64,000 nucleotides of DNA from Dipetalonema caudispina (GCA_013365325.1 JABVXV010000082.1:1-64000); one strand, 5' to 3'. Shown: positions 50,744-64,000, counted from the stretch's first letter. A program made the numbers and translations. Notes: generated from the letters alone by a model not told the origin.

Positions 50744-53700
50744 CTATAATTCATCAACGCGCTTTCGTGAAAACAATGAGGGAATCGATTGCAACGACGA
50801 ACGTTGGAAAGATGATGGCAGTGAACTGTAAAATGTCATATTATTTATATCAAAATGACATCAGTCAAAAGTTCATTGTCTTCAACTTTACAGTTTATAT
50901 GGAAACAAACAAATGAAGTGATACCCGATTCGACAATGACTTCTGTTCTGCGAAAATTGTATATTAGATAGAGGAGGTACTAAAGCTGTCGTTGAACCTT
51001 CACTTGAATGAGGAGATATAATATCACGATAGGACTTTGCTCTCAGACTTCTCGATATTCGCTTCCTGCAGCGATTACAGTTCTTTTAATGTTTAATACA
51101 AATAATTGTCAATTACTAATTATAATGGATAAAATAAGAGAAAGATTTCTTATTGAAATTTCAATTGATATAAGAAAAGTGTGAAATTTTAATTAAAAGA
51201 ATATTTCGAATGTAAATCAGAATATATTAAAACTTTAAATGGGAATCGTAATAATTTGAGAGTTGGGCAGAATAATACTCTTCAAAGTCTGTAATACAAC
51301 CAAATCGAAAAGGGATAAAGAACTATTTAGAAAACGATGATCTGATGTGGAATACAATTTAACTTTGTGGCTGATAAAAAAGAGTTAAGATAATGTTTAC
51401 CACTTTGGCTTCCACTTTGAGGCCAAGCCGAACTGCTTCTTGGATGGTACTTGCGCTCTTTGGCTAGAAGCAGTCGATGCACAGATGCTGGTCGAATCAT
51501 CATTGATTGCGAATAGAGCGCATGCTTCCGGGAATTCAATATCACCGAAAGCATCGGAAAACACACTTTCAACATCGAGGGTATTCGAAAGCGTGCACGT
51601 CGATTGACGGCTGGTATCTGATCGAATTGATAATGAATCTCGTAAACCTATGATCAGATACAATTGCATTCATTCATATATATAGCATATGTTCATAACA
51701 CTATCTAATTTTTTTTTCCAATAATTATTATAAGTAGGGATTCAGATACCATGGCAAAAATGCATGTCCTCTCCGAAGGTAGCAATAGTTGCAGTTTGTA
51801 TGATATCAGTTTGTGTAGCAGCATGATTTGTACGAGGTAACGGTTCACAAACTTGATCCATGAACCGTTCCAGTTTCGAATTCCTCACAAATTTACTAAA
51901 CAACATTGATCTAAAAAAGAAATTATCAGTGATAAACAAATAACCATAATTCAAGTTACGTATTGAAAGAACATATAAAAAGTAACAAATGAACTGAAAT
52001 ATTTTAACATTGTCGAAAAGTTACTCGTTTTGTTTAGGAATTTTTTGAACTTCTTTGGGTCTCAATGATCAGACACTTTAACTGGAAGATTGATTGAAAT
52101 GAAAGGTTGAATGATTAGCAAGATCCGAAAGATCCTGTATCCTCCCTTTTGGTCGTTCTCATGATGTTATTGAATATTGGGATAAACATGACAGTTGGAT
52201 CTAGTTTCTTTCTGGTAAACAAAAAAACTGCCCACTGGGCACTCTAATTCTGGTATAAGTGAAAAAAGGAAATAGTGCAAAATTAGACTATATTGAAATG
52301 AAAATGAAAATCTTATTTGGTATGACTAGTTGAGAATGTACAGATTGCAATTACTTATAGTTCACTTGATAAGGCTACAAGTAATATCAGCAACGGTGTT
52401 ATCAGCATTGTTAAAATATTGATGTTTGTTAAATGTATGTTAACTTACTGAAAATCATCATTTGGGGTATAAAATTTTGCTTTTTCTAATGCTTGTACAG
52501 TGCGAATAGCTGGAATATGCTTCCATATGTAATCGATTAAATCACCACTTCGGAATGTCGATCTTGAACATTGTATTTCTTCCGTATTAATTCTACATCC
52601 TTGTGCTGAAAATATGATTAATAAGTTGTTGAAGGAAGAAAATTACACTTGATCAGTGTTTAATTTGGGAATTTCTTTAGTTTTCATTCTATTCTATTAA
52701 ACGACGTGAACTCACGTCTAATCTAAACAATCGCTAATTATCACAAGGAAGAAAAAACTCACATTGTGTTTGTTGCTGTTGTGATTGATGCTGAAATGAA
52801 GTAGATGTTTCTGTTTCGGATTCGACATCAGAATTTATTTCAGCAAATTGTGATTCGATCATATTATTTGCAATACGCTCCGCAATCCATTCTTTAAATC
52901 GTTTTGGCAAACTGCGCATTGCTTTATATTGCTTGTCCAAAGGGACCGTTAGTAAGCCACCTGTAGTAAAATCCGTCACACATAACATTTAGCTATCAGA
53001 CCTCATAAGATTGCACAAAATTTTTGGTATTCATTTGGAAACGAATCATGAAAAATTGAAAAATATTAGGAGGGATAGATAATGATAACTAACTCATTGA
53101 TAATTGTTGTCATTAATTCTAAATTATTGCCATCGTAATTATTTTCGCCAAACTTGAAATAGTAATGGTACTTGAAAACTCTTACTAGCCATTCCAACTT
53201 CGAAAGGTGAAACTCTGCATTCAAAATCGGCTTCAGTCTTCGCGATAGCTGCTACCCGTTCAATTTCATCAATGTACTCCTGTAGAAGTTGTCCAAGAAT
53301 TTTTTCAAGGGCTACCTAAAGTAGGCGAATAAAATAATGGTAAATGGAATGCAATTTTATTTTCGTTTATTTGATAGAAAAAGTGGACTGGAATGAAAAT
53401 GAGAAAAATTTGCAAAAGTTTCCTAAACAATCTATTTAGGTAGTATTTTATTGCCATTAGAATATTTAAGTTTTGTCAAAAAACAGACAAAAATGTTAGC
53501 TAATGAGCTATCACTAATTAAATTTCTTTGCAAAATGATTTTCAGGTTTTTTAAAGAACAAGTGATGGAATTTTCAAAATTTCAAAAAAAAATATTTATA
53601 AAGGCAATTTTCAAATACTAGAACTGCTATAACTTTCGGTGACTGACTTGAATAAGATTGATACACATTGACAGCAAAGCAAGTCCAATGAGAATTAATA

Positions 53701-55538
53701 GAAAATAACCGAGCATCATATCTTTGTTGCCTGGGACGATATCGCCCAGGCCAACTGTACTGAAAAATATAATTTAATTAATTTTCAAGTTTATCCCCAT
53801 GCAAAACTATTCAGTAACTGGTATCGTCTAATTAAGGTTGACAGAGTCAAAAATTAAATTTGAGGAGTTCCAAAATTTTTTAAATAAAAAAAACCAAATT
53901 AAAAATATTCATATTATATATGACACATGCAGAATACCTTATAGAGACAAAGAAAAAGTAGACTGAAGTGAGATATCCCCATTCAGGTTCATATAGGCAA
54001 AATAAGGCTGCCGAAAAACCAATCCAAAGGATAAGTAACGCAAGGGCGATCGGAATCGAAAATGCATTTTCATGAGAACTGAAATGTAGCGTTAATAAAT
54101 TCCAATTAGCTTTTTCATATACTCAAGTTTCGATAGCTAAATATTTCGAAAAGTAAAATTAAAAGTCTTACAATTTCTTTGTGCTGTGCGGAATGAGAGT
54201 ACCAACTTCAGTATCTAAATCAGCTTCCTTCACGGATAATGAATGAAGACTACCCGTTCTAGATGGTAAATGCGTACGATTATAGAAAGTCTAAAAAAGA
54301 CTCAATCCTTAATTTTCAAAAACAACATTTTCATTTCAAGTTGGAAGATCAATGAACTAAAATTTGAGCAAATGGCAGGGTTGTATTAGAAGGATAGTTT
54401 TAAAAATTCAATTTGTTGAAAAAGTTATAACATTCGAAAATTAAAAAAGACAACCTTCATGGATATGCTTATCTTCTTCAAATTTCCCACAAATTTTTTT
54501 CCAGTACTTCGTGATCGTTTATAAAATTTACGAAAACTTCGCGACAATAATCGACCAACATCTTTCAAAATAATTAAAAATATTGGGATGCCAAACATAA
54601 TGTAAAATATGCTTGCTATTTGGCCAGCAAGAGTTTTTGCGACCGGTAAACCATAGCCTAGAAATATAAAACGATATAGTAGGGAAATACGGAAAAGTAA
54701 AGAAGAATGAGGAATTGAAATTTTTTAACTTAACGTGAAAAAAAAAGTGATTGAATAAAGTGAGAAATTGGAAACGATTTTATTACACAACTTTCAATTG
54801 ACGTCATCATTCGTCAATGATCTGACGTTAATGATGAAAATTTAAACAGCAGTGAAGATGGTTTCATTTAATCATTTCTTTTTTTTCTGTATCTGCAAAG
54901 GATTTCCATAATGGATATACATATATACCAATTGTAGTGTACAGCTGTCCGGCATAAAACATCGATCCGTACCATGACCATGGACTACTGGCATTCCGTT
55001 CACGGATGACACCTGTCAAATTTGTGTAATCAAGAAACCAATTCACAGCTTCTTCCGCGTATCTCACTTGTAATGATTGATTGCTTCTAATTACACTATC
55101 ATAGCAACGAAGCTCTAATATTCGTTCCGTTATCTGTAAATGCAATGCGGTAAATTTATTGCTCATTTAGCTTTCTTTTCATTTTTTAACATTGTGTAAC
55201 TACCAGTGTAACAGCACGGAATATCAAGATTGAAGAGAAATCTTCTGGATGTTATCTATGGCCTTCTTCAACTTCAACTTTCAACAAACAGGAACCGTTT
55301 TAATTTACACCGGATAACAATGAGAAGTGTTGACAGAAGCTATAAATTTTACCTGATCAAAAGCATAGTTATAGTTTCTACGGAATAATTCCCTTTCACG
55401 TAAATCAAGTTCCAACTCAAGCTTACGAAAAATAGCAGCACCAATTAATGTATATGAGATCAGTATAACAAATGGTAATAAATTATTTAAGTGAAATTTC
55501 CGATAAGCCCGTTGTATGCAGTGAAATATTTCATGCAT
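50744..55538 (-). CDS. two-pore-domain potassium channel (TWK type)
   Basis: A K2P leak potassium channel of the plasma membrane, setting resting potential in nerve or muscle. There are 13 exons in phase, ATG 55538 to TAG 50744, 693 residues: 55538-55353, 55133-54929, 54657-54455, 54290-54172, 54078-53938, 53759-53648, 53315-53186, 52960-52763, 52605-52449, 51910-51750, 51647-51401, 51065-50925 and 50825-50744. M1 is NNLLPFVILISYTLIGAAIF. The cap loop holds a Cys (ELRCYD) that could make the dimer disulfide, plus N-glycosylation sequons. Filter 1 is TTIGYG (128-133). An intron splits its first Gly codon, a position known from other K2P genes. M2 follows (IASIFYIMFGIPIFLIIL), then M3, filter 2 TVGLGD (286-291) and M4. 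The C-terminal tail of about 370 residues is Ser/Thr- and Gln-rich and probably regulatory. The protein ends RKRVDEL. Nematodes have dozens of TWK genes, so I do not assign a specific paralogue. Confidence 0.93.
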
Positions 55539-58500
55539 TTCGTGTTATCCATTGGTAGATTTCACGTATTCCTGCAATTCAGTACACCATGAATGAATTA
55601 CTCAGACAATAAGAGTTACGACGTATTTTTGCATCCTTAAATATCATACATTGTTTTTGGCATTCTAAGATTATAAAAGCTCTTTTTTGTCGAATCGATC
55701 CGCTCAAAAACCATTAATGTTCATATATGTGTTTGGATTTGTTTGGAATTGTTAAAGTAAGTTATCGATTTCTACTAACAGATAAATCAAAAACATTAAT
55801 TAAGAGGTGGGATGCCAATTAAGAATTAAAATGTTGCTTGACCTTCGACTTATAGCTACCAAAAATTACAATGCAGTAATTAACTGAAAGTGAACTAATA
55901 AGGAAGGAAATTAAAGTAGGGTCAGCTCTATTCGAATTTGACTTCTGAACTTATCTATTCAAGTGCAAAAAACTTGAAATGAGAAAATTACAAAATCACT
56001 TAGTATAAATTATAGCAGAAAAAAATCAGTTGAAAATAACGCAGGAATGAAATTTGAAGATAGACTTCGATAAAAGCAAAATCCGTTAATTATTAGCTTG
56101 CGTAATAAATTACGACAAGTGAAAAAGTGGTGATTTAAGAAAGAAAATGAAAAATTTTCTGGCGATGAAAAGAACTTCAAGTCACAGTTGCACAGGCTAT
56201 CACTTATTGGAGTCTTAGTTCTAAAAAAAAAGTTTAAACAGAGGTTTTTAAATTATTTATATATTTTTTGCATTGCACCAGGAAAGAGCTAAGCTCAAAG
56301 AAAATAATTTATCATCCGGTAGCACTTTCAACGAATAGACATTGACTAAAGGAAAATTTAAGGTTTGAAGAAAAGAGAAGTAAATTTTCGTCTATGAAAA
56401 TGAATTAAATATTTTTTCAGTGGCAGTCAAATCAAAATATTCCAGTCTGTAAGATATCTGAAAATTGATAAAAATTAATGACAATCAAATAATCCAAAAT
56501 AAATGCCACCAAAGTTGCATGTATGTTTACAAAAATTACAAATCTCTATTTTAAGCTAATCGAAATATGATACATTTGTCGGAAGAATATGCGTTCCGGA
56601 AACATTATATCTCAACAACATCGGAAGGGATGAATCATAAACTGATTGATCTTGGTCAGTAAAATATACAGAGCAAAGAAAATTGTATTATTTTTTGAAG
56701 CGGAATAATCATTCTTCACTAATTACACTCTTATCAAAAATGATAATAAAAAACAGAAAGCTATAAGAACTTTTTACGCCTTTTTTTTTCCAAATGATCA
56801 GTAATGAATAGTATATCCTATTGAATTTTTTATGAAAAATCTGCCATCAAATAATGAAGAGTATGTTATCTTATCAGGGAGATGTCAAGTAAAGTCATTG
56901 TGAACACATAACATACAAGAACAGTTTTCTTTTTTTTTTCTGAGAGAGAGAGAGAAGAGGAAAAGCAATATATTGCATTCACAGGTGTATTTAATTAATT
57001 GTAGTTGGCTTTTCAGGCAATGAATTTATCAATACGTAATTTATTTACCAGGAAATTCGTATCAATGAATTCTTACCATCATTATACAAATGATATAGCT
57101 ACGGAAGATGTTCAGGATACTGCATAAATGTACCTTTTTTACCGACCGGTAGGATTTAAGACTCTGTATGGCACTGGAAATATAATTTCGGAAGCTTGCG
57201 TAGTCGATCACATTTTGATAATTATGTGGCAGATGTCCTCCTTCATTTATATTATTCTAAACCAGCAATAGCTAAGTATTTTTTTAAACAAAATTGATTT
57301 TCAGGTGTTTTCTACTTCTAAAATATAAATATATCTTATTGGATTGATTAATTGTGCAAGTATCACCGAAGGATATCAGTGTCAATCAAGATATTTCAAT
57401 TTTTCTTTATTTTAAGATTACTGTTTCTGGTCAGCTAGTAGCATATCTTTTAGCACAAACAAAACTGTTGCATTCATTACTTTCTCATCATTAAATTAAA
57501 ACCTTTGTTTAAACATTTCAAATCAAACATTTTGGATGTGTGTCGAGTGTTTAATGCTACATATTTGCTAATCATACTAGGCTAGACTATACACTAGGCT
57601 AGACTAAATTGACTTGTCATAAGCTATCCTTCAAATTGGTTTTTTTTTCATGCCTACTCTGTTTTTAGATAATTAAATTTGGCTTATCCGCAAATGATTT
57701 CCTTCCATTCGTTTGTCTAGTCTAATTTCTTGAATCAAATATTAAGCAATTGTTTTCTTTAGTGGTTGAATTATTAAGTAATTCCAACATGAATTGGTAT
57801 ACATATTGAAATTTAAGCAGAAATTTGTATATATTTCAGCATTAATAAATGTTAATTTATCTGCTGCTAACCATTAAATACTTTAATCTTAATATCTAAT
57901 TTGGCTTTATAAATTAAATTTATTATTTAAGGATGCATTCGTAAACATTGAATAGTTCAGTTTAATTCATTTTTTATGTTAAAATCATTAGATTTCAATA
58001 TCCAAAACGAAATAATAGTGAAATATGAAATATTTCTCGCTCCCGTAAAATTTGTTTCCTAAAATATCTTCTGAGATCAAATACTTTTGTATATATACGG
58101 AAGATAGTTTGTAATTCGTAGTTCAATCAGAGTTCAATTAAAATCAATAAATTTAAATCATCAAAGACTTTTAGTGATTTCGTTATAACATGTAAGCAAA
58201 AAAAAAAAAAAAACTTAGTTGTGTTTTTTCATGTGATTCACATTCTAGCAAACAAAGAAATTTTAAAAAAAATGATAAATACATAGTAATCAGACAAGCT
58301 GAAACTAATTCGATGTATACTTATTCTTTTGACAATGAAATATTTTATAAATTATCATAGCATTATCGGTGAGATGTCGAAAAATAACGAAGCCTTGGAA
58401 AGCAACATTACAAAATACATGACAGATTCATAGGTTTCCTTTGATTTGCTTAAAAAACTCACCAATTTTAAAGTGTAGCTTCTTTTAAATTGAAATCTAA

Positions 58501-60862
58501 TTTCATTTACTTTAAAATTATCTTTAATGAATGTTATTTCATCGAATTTTTAAAATAGACGTTTGATGCTTGGTTATCTTTCTCTTTTAGCATTAAACAG
58601 AAAGTGAACTGAACACCTTGAAATAATAGCAAAATTTGGCTTAATGAAGACTGTTAAGATGTTAATTCCGGTTTCTATTAAGGCTTTTATTATGCATTTT
58701 ATTTTCCTACAATTTTTCTAAAAAATCTTAATAAATGGTAATATTGCATCAATTCCCTAATCAAGTCTGTTTCAGAAAAATATCATTCTATTAATCGATT
58801 AGTGGTAAAATTGTGTCAAAGAAGTGTAGAGGAAATGTATGAAGGAAAATTAAAAGAATATTGTGGCAGAAAAAAGCATTTGATTGTAAATGTTATAGTG
58901 AAAATAAAATTGACGATTTAAATTTCTGACAAAATATATGCAAATGTTTACATTCGAGGAATGAAATGTGCGAAATGCTTGTAACAGTTGAATTAATTTC
59001 AAATTTAGTAAAACTGAAGAGTAATAAAACGAAGGAGAAAGCAGTGAAAAATTATTGCTGGCATCGACAGTTTATAAAGGTTCCAATTTTTTTTTTTTTT
59101 TTTTTGATGATACTCTTCGCCAAGTAATTAAGCTAGCTGTTACAATTAGCAGAAAAAGGAATTGAAAATAGGCTTATGAGTGCTATAGTAAACAGACTAT
59201 ATAGACGGCTTATATATTAAACATTAAATTGTTTTTTATCAAATAAAATTGTAATCTTCCTAATATCACTTATCACTATAACATAAAAGAAGTTAAATAT
59301 AAGCTACAAATATAAATGCAAATTCATATGCACCTTAGTTATTTCTATAGTAAAACCAAAAACTTTTATAAAAAAAATTTTTCAAAAGTTAAAAATTGAA
59401 ATATCTTATAGTAAGATGATATCATATCTTCTCCATTTCATCCTTTCATTACTGAAATACATTACCTAATAGAATATATCAAAAATGGAAGAAATATTCA
59501 TTTACTATTTATTCATATGATGCTTTAATTTTCAGTTAGAAATTTTGAATAACAAATTCAATGATAAGATATTCTTCGCAATATAAAATTAATACAACAT
59601 TTTCAAACAAAAATTTTGCCGTAAATTACACTTACGTCTACTTCCAATAAGCTTCAACTAGAAAGATCAAATTTCAATTTTCATTAACTTAACAAACTGA
59701 ATAAGTATACGTCTCCAGATGTACATAAACTTGTAAAAAGACATAAATACTCATTCATTTATTCATTGCCAAAATATTTTAAACTATATCCAATAAAATT
59801 TGACATTAGAAATTTTGCGAAATAAGTAATCTTACCATTGATATCATCGAAAAAATGGAACAATTAAGTACGTTCATAGACGATAACACAACAAACTCAA
59901 AGAAATTACTTTATGGTATTCTTTTTCTAGTTAGATTAAAATAGTTCAACAAATGTCTATGTCTTTCTTCTCGGTTAGCTAAAAAAAATACTGCAAATAT
60001 ATCACACTACAGAGGTGCTATTAATGCTATAGCAACAATAAATTCTTCTCCACTGAAACGAAAGAATTTGTTGAAAGTAGGATGAGATGTATTGTATGTA
60101 CGTACGACTTCATCATTAATCTTAATTATTCAGAATTAAGCAATGGTGAGAATTTTCAAATCAATTAGTGGTCAAGTTAAGTCAGTAGATAGACAGCCAC
60201 TGCTGAAATCATTTTGTTTGAGTCATGAATTAGTTTCGGTGGAGCGGCCGAGATATGATCGTTCACTGCAAGATGAAAATTTCTAACAAAGTTGATGTTT
60301 ATGTATCGGATTTGAAAGAACTAATACAATGAAATAACAATTTCGGAAGCAATTAATGCCTCATCCCGTAATTTTTTTATAGGTTCTTCAATAAACTTTC
60401 TGTAAATTTTATTTCTTTCCTTATTTTTTCTTTTTTAACTGAGTGGAAGAAAACAAAACTATGAATTTTGTCTTGTGAACAAATGGTGGAGCAAAAAATT
60501 TACGAAAAGAAGAATTGTTCAGAATGAGAAACGAAAAGAGATAGAAATAAATAACAGTAGTAATTAAGATAAAGCATATGATGTAGTAGCACTTGGACAG
60601 GAAAATGACGAAAAGTTTTTAAAAGCCTCATCAAACTTGGCTCTATAGCAATTTGATTTAAGAAAAAAAAATATGAATGAATGATACCTGATCAAAGTTC
60701 AACACTTCATTTATGCTACGATCATGTTTGGCTTGTTTAATATCCTATACAGCATACCATAAAAATCAAGCTATGATATTTATTTCAAATGCTTAATTTT
60801 GCATAGCAATGCGAATATGTCTTCTTATATATTTGGACAAGTGATATTCACAGTGTTGTAAA
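55539..60862. other. long gene-free stretch
   Basis: About 5.3 kb upstream of the K2P gene. It holds a (GA)n run at about 56941-56956, a poly-T tract at about 59089-59105 and a small 17-bp-period duplication at 57576-57606. A 35-codon frame at about 57019-57126 starts after a good acceptor (CTTTTCAG), but I found no partner exon. I see no supportable gene. Confidence 0.45.
57576..57606. repeat. short tandem duplication, 14-bp unit
   Basis: Two exact copies of ACTAGGCTAGACTA, at 57576-57589 and 57593-57606, are separated by three bases. This is a minor local duplication with no evident function. Confidence 0.9.
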
Positions 60863-62006
60863 ATGACTGTTAGTTTGGTTGCATTTGTTGCAGTCATTTC
60901 ATTAGCGTATATGTTTGCTTATCAAATGCAACGATTTCCGAACAACTCCAGATTCCGATTTCAAAGAATAGAACCGGAAGTGATTGGTTCTTCTTGGATT
61001 TCAGATACCTTAAATTCCATTATGCTATATTCATCTAAGTTATCTTCTGGATCCTCAACAACAAACTTTACCAGTATCCGTTTCAAAAGTTGACCAGTTG
61101 AAGAAAATATTGAAACAAACAGCTATTGATTTATGCTAATTCCATTAATTTTCTCCTTGGAAATCGAAAATATCAATGAATCGTGAAAAAAAAAAAATTT
61201 TAAAGAAAGAATTTAAATACTCTGCTTATTGATAAATGCATGTTATATTTGTGAAAAGTTACAATTTTTGGAAAGACCAACAAAAGGACATTCCTTACAT
61301 CCAGCCGATAAAGTCTGACAGTTAAGTGTACTAGGACAGGTAATGGAAAAAAAGTAGGGAAACAGAAAGATACTTTGCATTTAAAAAGTACGAACCTGTT
61401 AAGCTTAAATTGAGTAACCCATTGAATTAAAAAGTGATATATTAGCGAATTTCCCGAAGGCAAAACTTGAATCATTTTAGAAAGTCTGTTTAGTTTCTGC
61501 TTAATTGAAGTTTTTATTGCTCGGAAACTTACTTCCAAACAATTTCATTTTTATAGTTTGCACTCCGTAGAAGATACGGTCTGATAAAGGAAATCGAAGA
61601 AATAACAGGTGCGGCAATTAACTGTGAGAACCTACAAGTTCTATGAAATGGTGGGAAACTCAAAACTTTAGAAATACAGAGAAGAATATAAATTTAGTTT
61701 TGATGAGCTTGTCAAAAATTTAATTTCAGATATATATATGATCCGTAAAGAATGCCTACGAAACCGTTTTTTTTTACTATTCGGCATTGGGATCACATAA
61801 CGATACTGTAGAAATTTTCGTATTACTAAAAGCATCAATGCTAATCTCATGCATTCCATTGGATTACAAGTTCCATAACAATACAAATATTAGTATCAAA
61901 ATAAATTTAATTTGAAAAATGTTATATCGTTGATTTCTTTGTAGAATCAATTATCAAGTTTGTTAATGAATATGTTACTAACCGTACAGATCTACAGAAA
62001 ATTTAA
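60863..62006 (+). CDS. tentative 76-residue membrane-anchored protein
   Basis: I do not recognise this gene. Exons 60863-60979, 61557-61608 and 61945-62006 join in phase with GT/AG ends and finish at TAA. The start context (GTAAAATGAC) is good for a nematode. The product begins with a hydrophobic segment (VSLVAFVAVISLAYMFAY), then a basic stretch (PNNSRFRFQR), then a charged helix (LRRRYGLIKEIEEITE and FVNEYVTNRTDL). The layout, one N-terminal span plus a short charged tail, resembles small mitochondrial assembly factors or microproteins, but no family motif was found. The first exon is also open to 61093 without splicing, which would give a different 76-residue product (TAG/TGA-terminated). 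The spliced model is preferred because its later exons look more protein-like. Confidence 0.4.
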
Positions 62007-63586
62007 AACTTCACCATCGAGAACGTCACAAAGACGTCAAGTACGCTACACCGTCAAATTTTACATATCAACTATTACTAATTCTCTCTCTTCCTTTTGA
62101 ATCTTCCACTTTTTCCTTGCATTTTTAATGCTTTTTCTTTTCTGTGCACGAAGAAATATTTGAATGAAATAATTACACATATTAACAAATTACTAACTAC
62201 ATTCCATAGTGATATAAGTGATAATGATATCTTACAATACTATCATATTTTCCCAACAAAACCAAAGCCACAACAACAGTGTAGCAAATCAAAGAGCAGC
62301 CTAATAACACTGAAATGAAACAATGCGGAAACTGATTTCATTGCCAATAATACACGTATGGTCCATTTTTCATTCAAGAAATTAGAGGGTAATTGGGTTA
62401 TTAATAAGCAGTTTTTGATGATCTTTAACTATTCTAATATCTAATTTTATGAAGCAAAACGGAATCTAAATGTTTTCCATGAAGAAGATATGGGAAAAAT
62501 GAACATAACCAACTCCTTATTAAATGTCAATCATACTCTGATCATTTTCTTATAACCGATTTCACACTCCTCCGCACAGTTTTATAAATTTTCGAAATAG
62601 AAGAAAAAAAACATGAAGTACGAAGCATTTTGTTGTTATAATGAGATAACAATAAATTATCTCTTCAAATAAGACCGGGAAAAATCCTATAGCATGACAA
62701 ATAAACATACTGAACAAATAAGGAAAATCAGCCTCCTCCCTCCAAAAAAAAAAGAGTAAATAAATCTATAAAAATCATATGTACACATCAACATGTATAT
62801 ATGTATTGATGTGATTTTTATGCTTTCATTTTTAAACGACTCTAAATAAAATTCTGTCAATGTTGGTAGTGCAAATTAGTTACACCAACTGAATAAGTTA
62901 GTATTAGCTTTGCTATTAAAGGAATCTTGGAATGACTACTGATTGATCTCAATTTCACGATGAAATTTGAGGAGATTAAAGAGCAGTAATGAATAAGAAG
63001 AGACAGGGCTCTCCCTAAATTTGAATTCCGACAACGAAATCAAAAATGGTTCTAGTCATTAATTTCCCTTTCCATCGCTTTCAGCGTAAAAAATTTCATT
63101 GATTTTACTTGAGAACGAATATTGCTAAATCCTATGGAATTGGATGCAGCGGATTTGGGCACTCGGAACTTTTAAAGTATTTCAGATGAATTCATTACAT
63201 AAATAAAACTAAGAACAATCATTAAAAAGCAAAACTGATTACATAAAGATGATTACATAAATAATAACTCTAAAAATTTACATATTTTCATATGGATTTA
63301 TGTGTTTGAGTGTTCATTTAAAAGTATCCCTACTACTATGCAATTTATATATCGAAAGTAATTAAATTTAACCCAAGATCAGGGTTAAATTCATGAAAAC
63401 AAAGGATTCAATTACAATTCCAAAGAATATTAAGTTTTCAAATCTTTTTAAAATTTTGGTAAACATGTGCCAAATTGGCATTCACTTCACTTTTCAAATA
63501 TTAGTCAAGAACTGGTGCGAAAAATAAAAATCTTGTGATAGTAATATTTAATTTTTCCCAAATTAAAGTTCCAAGTGCGCCTCATC
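62007..63586. other. intergenic stretch, no gene seen
   Basis: About 1.6 kb between the tentative small gene (+) and the glutaminyl cyclase gene (-). It includes the imperfect palindrome listed separately. Minus-strand frames at 61200-61538 and 61668-61886, overlapping the introns of the small gene, have no recognisable features. Confidence 0.45.
62771..62819. repeat. imperfect inverted repeat
   Basis: CACATCAA and TTGATGTG form the core arms around an alternating purine-pyrimidine centre (CATGTATATATGTA). Flanking AAAATCA and ATTTTT extend the symmetry imperfectly. It could fold as a hairpin or be a degenerate foldback element. Confidence 0.6.
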
Positions 63587-63846
63587 CTATGCAACCAATC
63601 CAAAGTATTTCGAAACAAACACTCTCAAGATAGAATTCAAATTATCAATGGTTTCATAGTGTAAAACATTAGCATTATCGGATGCTTTATGCCATACATC
63701 CGGGAATGGCAGAGGTATGAGGTGTAAAACAGGTACATTGAGATTCAGGAATGGTATGTGATCATCTTCTACTCTACTATAAATTGTTTGAGGTTGGAAT
63801 ATTGGTCGTAATTGATGCAAACAACCAATTTTCATCAGCTCCATTT
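63587..63846 (-). CDS. glutaminyl-peptide cyclotransferase, terminal exon (gene continues past the window)
   Basis: Glutaminyl cyclase converts N-terminal Gln to pyroglutamate on secreted peptides, using one zinc ion, in the secretory pathway. This exon encodes the last 86 residues and ends in TAG at 63587. It starts at a TTTTCAG acceptor just above 63846, with an upstream phase of one base. VEDDHIPFL, VPVLHLIPLPFPDVWHK and ETIDNLNSILRVFVSKYFGL follow the human QPCT/QPCTL C-terminus closely. The zinc ligand His (in VWH), the Trp before it and the active-site Asp of DDHIPF are all present, so this part looks functional. The preceding exon should carry the rest of the helix leading into EMELMKIGCL. 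It was not identified in the 150 bases left before the window edge and probably lies beyond it. Confidence 0.92.
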
Positions 63847-64000
63847 CTGAAAAGAAAACGAAAGTATAGAAACAAGTAAGAAAAAGAAAGCATAGAGACA
63901 CTAAGATGATGTAATTCGATACAACAGATGATCGTATCCATAACGGAAAATCACTAAAATAATAAAGAAAAACAGCAGCAACAATATCATGCATATTTGC

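Noticed and set aside
57019..57126. 35-codon plus frame after a CTTTTCAG acceptor
   Set aside because: No partner exon or homology; too short to support alone.

Overview
The window looks like nuclear DNA of a parasitic nematode, most probably a filarial worm (family Onchocercidae). It is AT-rich, introns are mostly short with TTTCAG-type acceptors, and the genes encode animal proteins: an NK-2 homeodomain factor most like nematode CEH-22, a TWK-type K2P channel, phospholipase C-beta and a TECPR2-like protein. One intron holds a broken fragment of a Rickettsiales/Wolbachia-type ribA gene. Such nuclear Wolbachia fragments are typical of filarial genomes. The species cannot be named from the sequence alone.

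Layout, left to right. 1-146 is an (AAT)n microsatellite. 1527-3801 (-) is a small single-pass membrane protein. 7134-16269 (-) is a 27-exon TECPR2-like gene: an N-terminal beta-propeller, a low-complexity middle and C-terminal tectonin repeats. 18356-19851 (+) is a pepsin-inhibitor-3-like secreted protein whose last intron contains the antisense ribA remnant. 21009-23970 (-) is a complete 7-exon gene for an unrecognised polytopic membrane protein. 27303-31166 (+) is the NK-2 gene. It converges on 32246-43358 (-), a 28-exon phospholipase C-beta. 50744-55538 (-) is a 13-exon two-pore potassium channel. 60863-62006 (+) is a tentative 76-residue three-exon gene. 63587-63846 (-) is the terminal exon of a glutaminyl cyclase gene that runs off the right edge.

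Exon borders were placed by hand from GT/AG signals and then checked for reading phase from exon to exon. The PLC-beta, K2P, polytopic-membrane and NK-2 models close in phase from the first exon shown to the stop. The TECPR2 model closes apart from one weak acceptor and one ambiguous last splice. The genes are unrelated single-copy animal genes and do not form a pathway. PLC-beta and the K2P channel could both act in neuromuscular G-protein signalling, but that is general family knowledge, not something the sequence shows.

The most notable feature is the decayed endosymbiont riboflavin gene inside a host intron. Others are two unfamiliar membrane proteins, a 26-nt micro-exon and an alternative C-terminus in the TECPR2-like gene, and a likely GC-AG intron in PLC-beta. 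The long gaps (43.4-50.7 kb and 55.5-60.9 kb) show no exon I can support.
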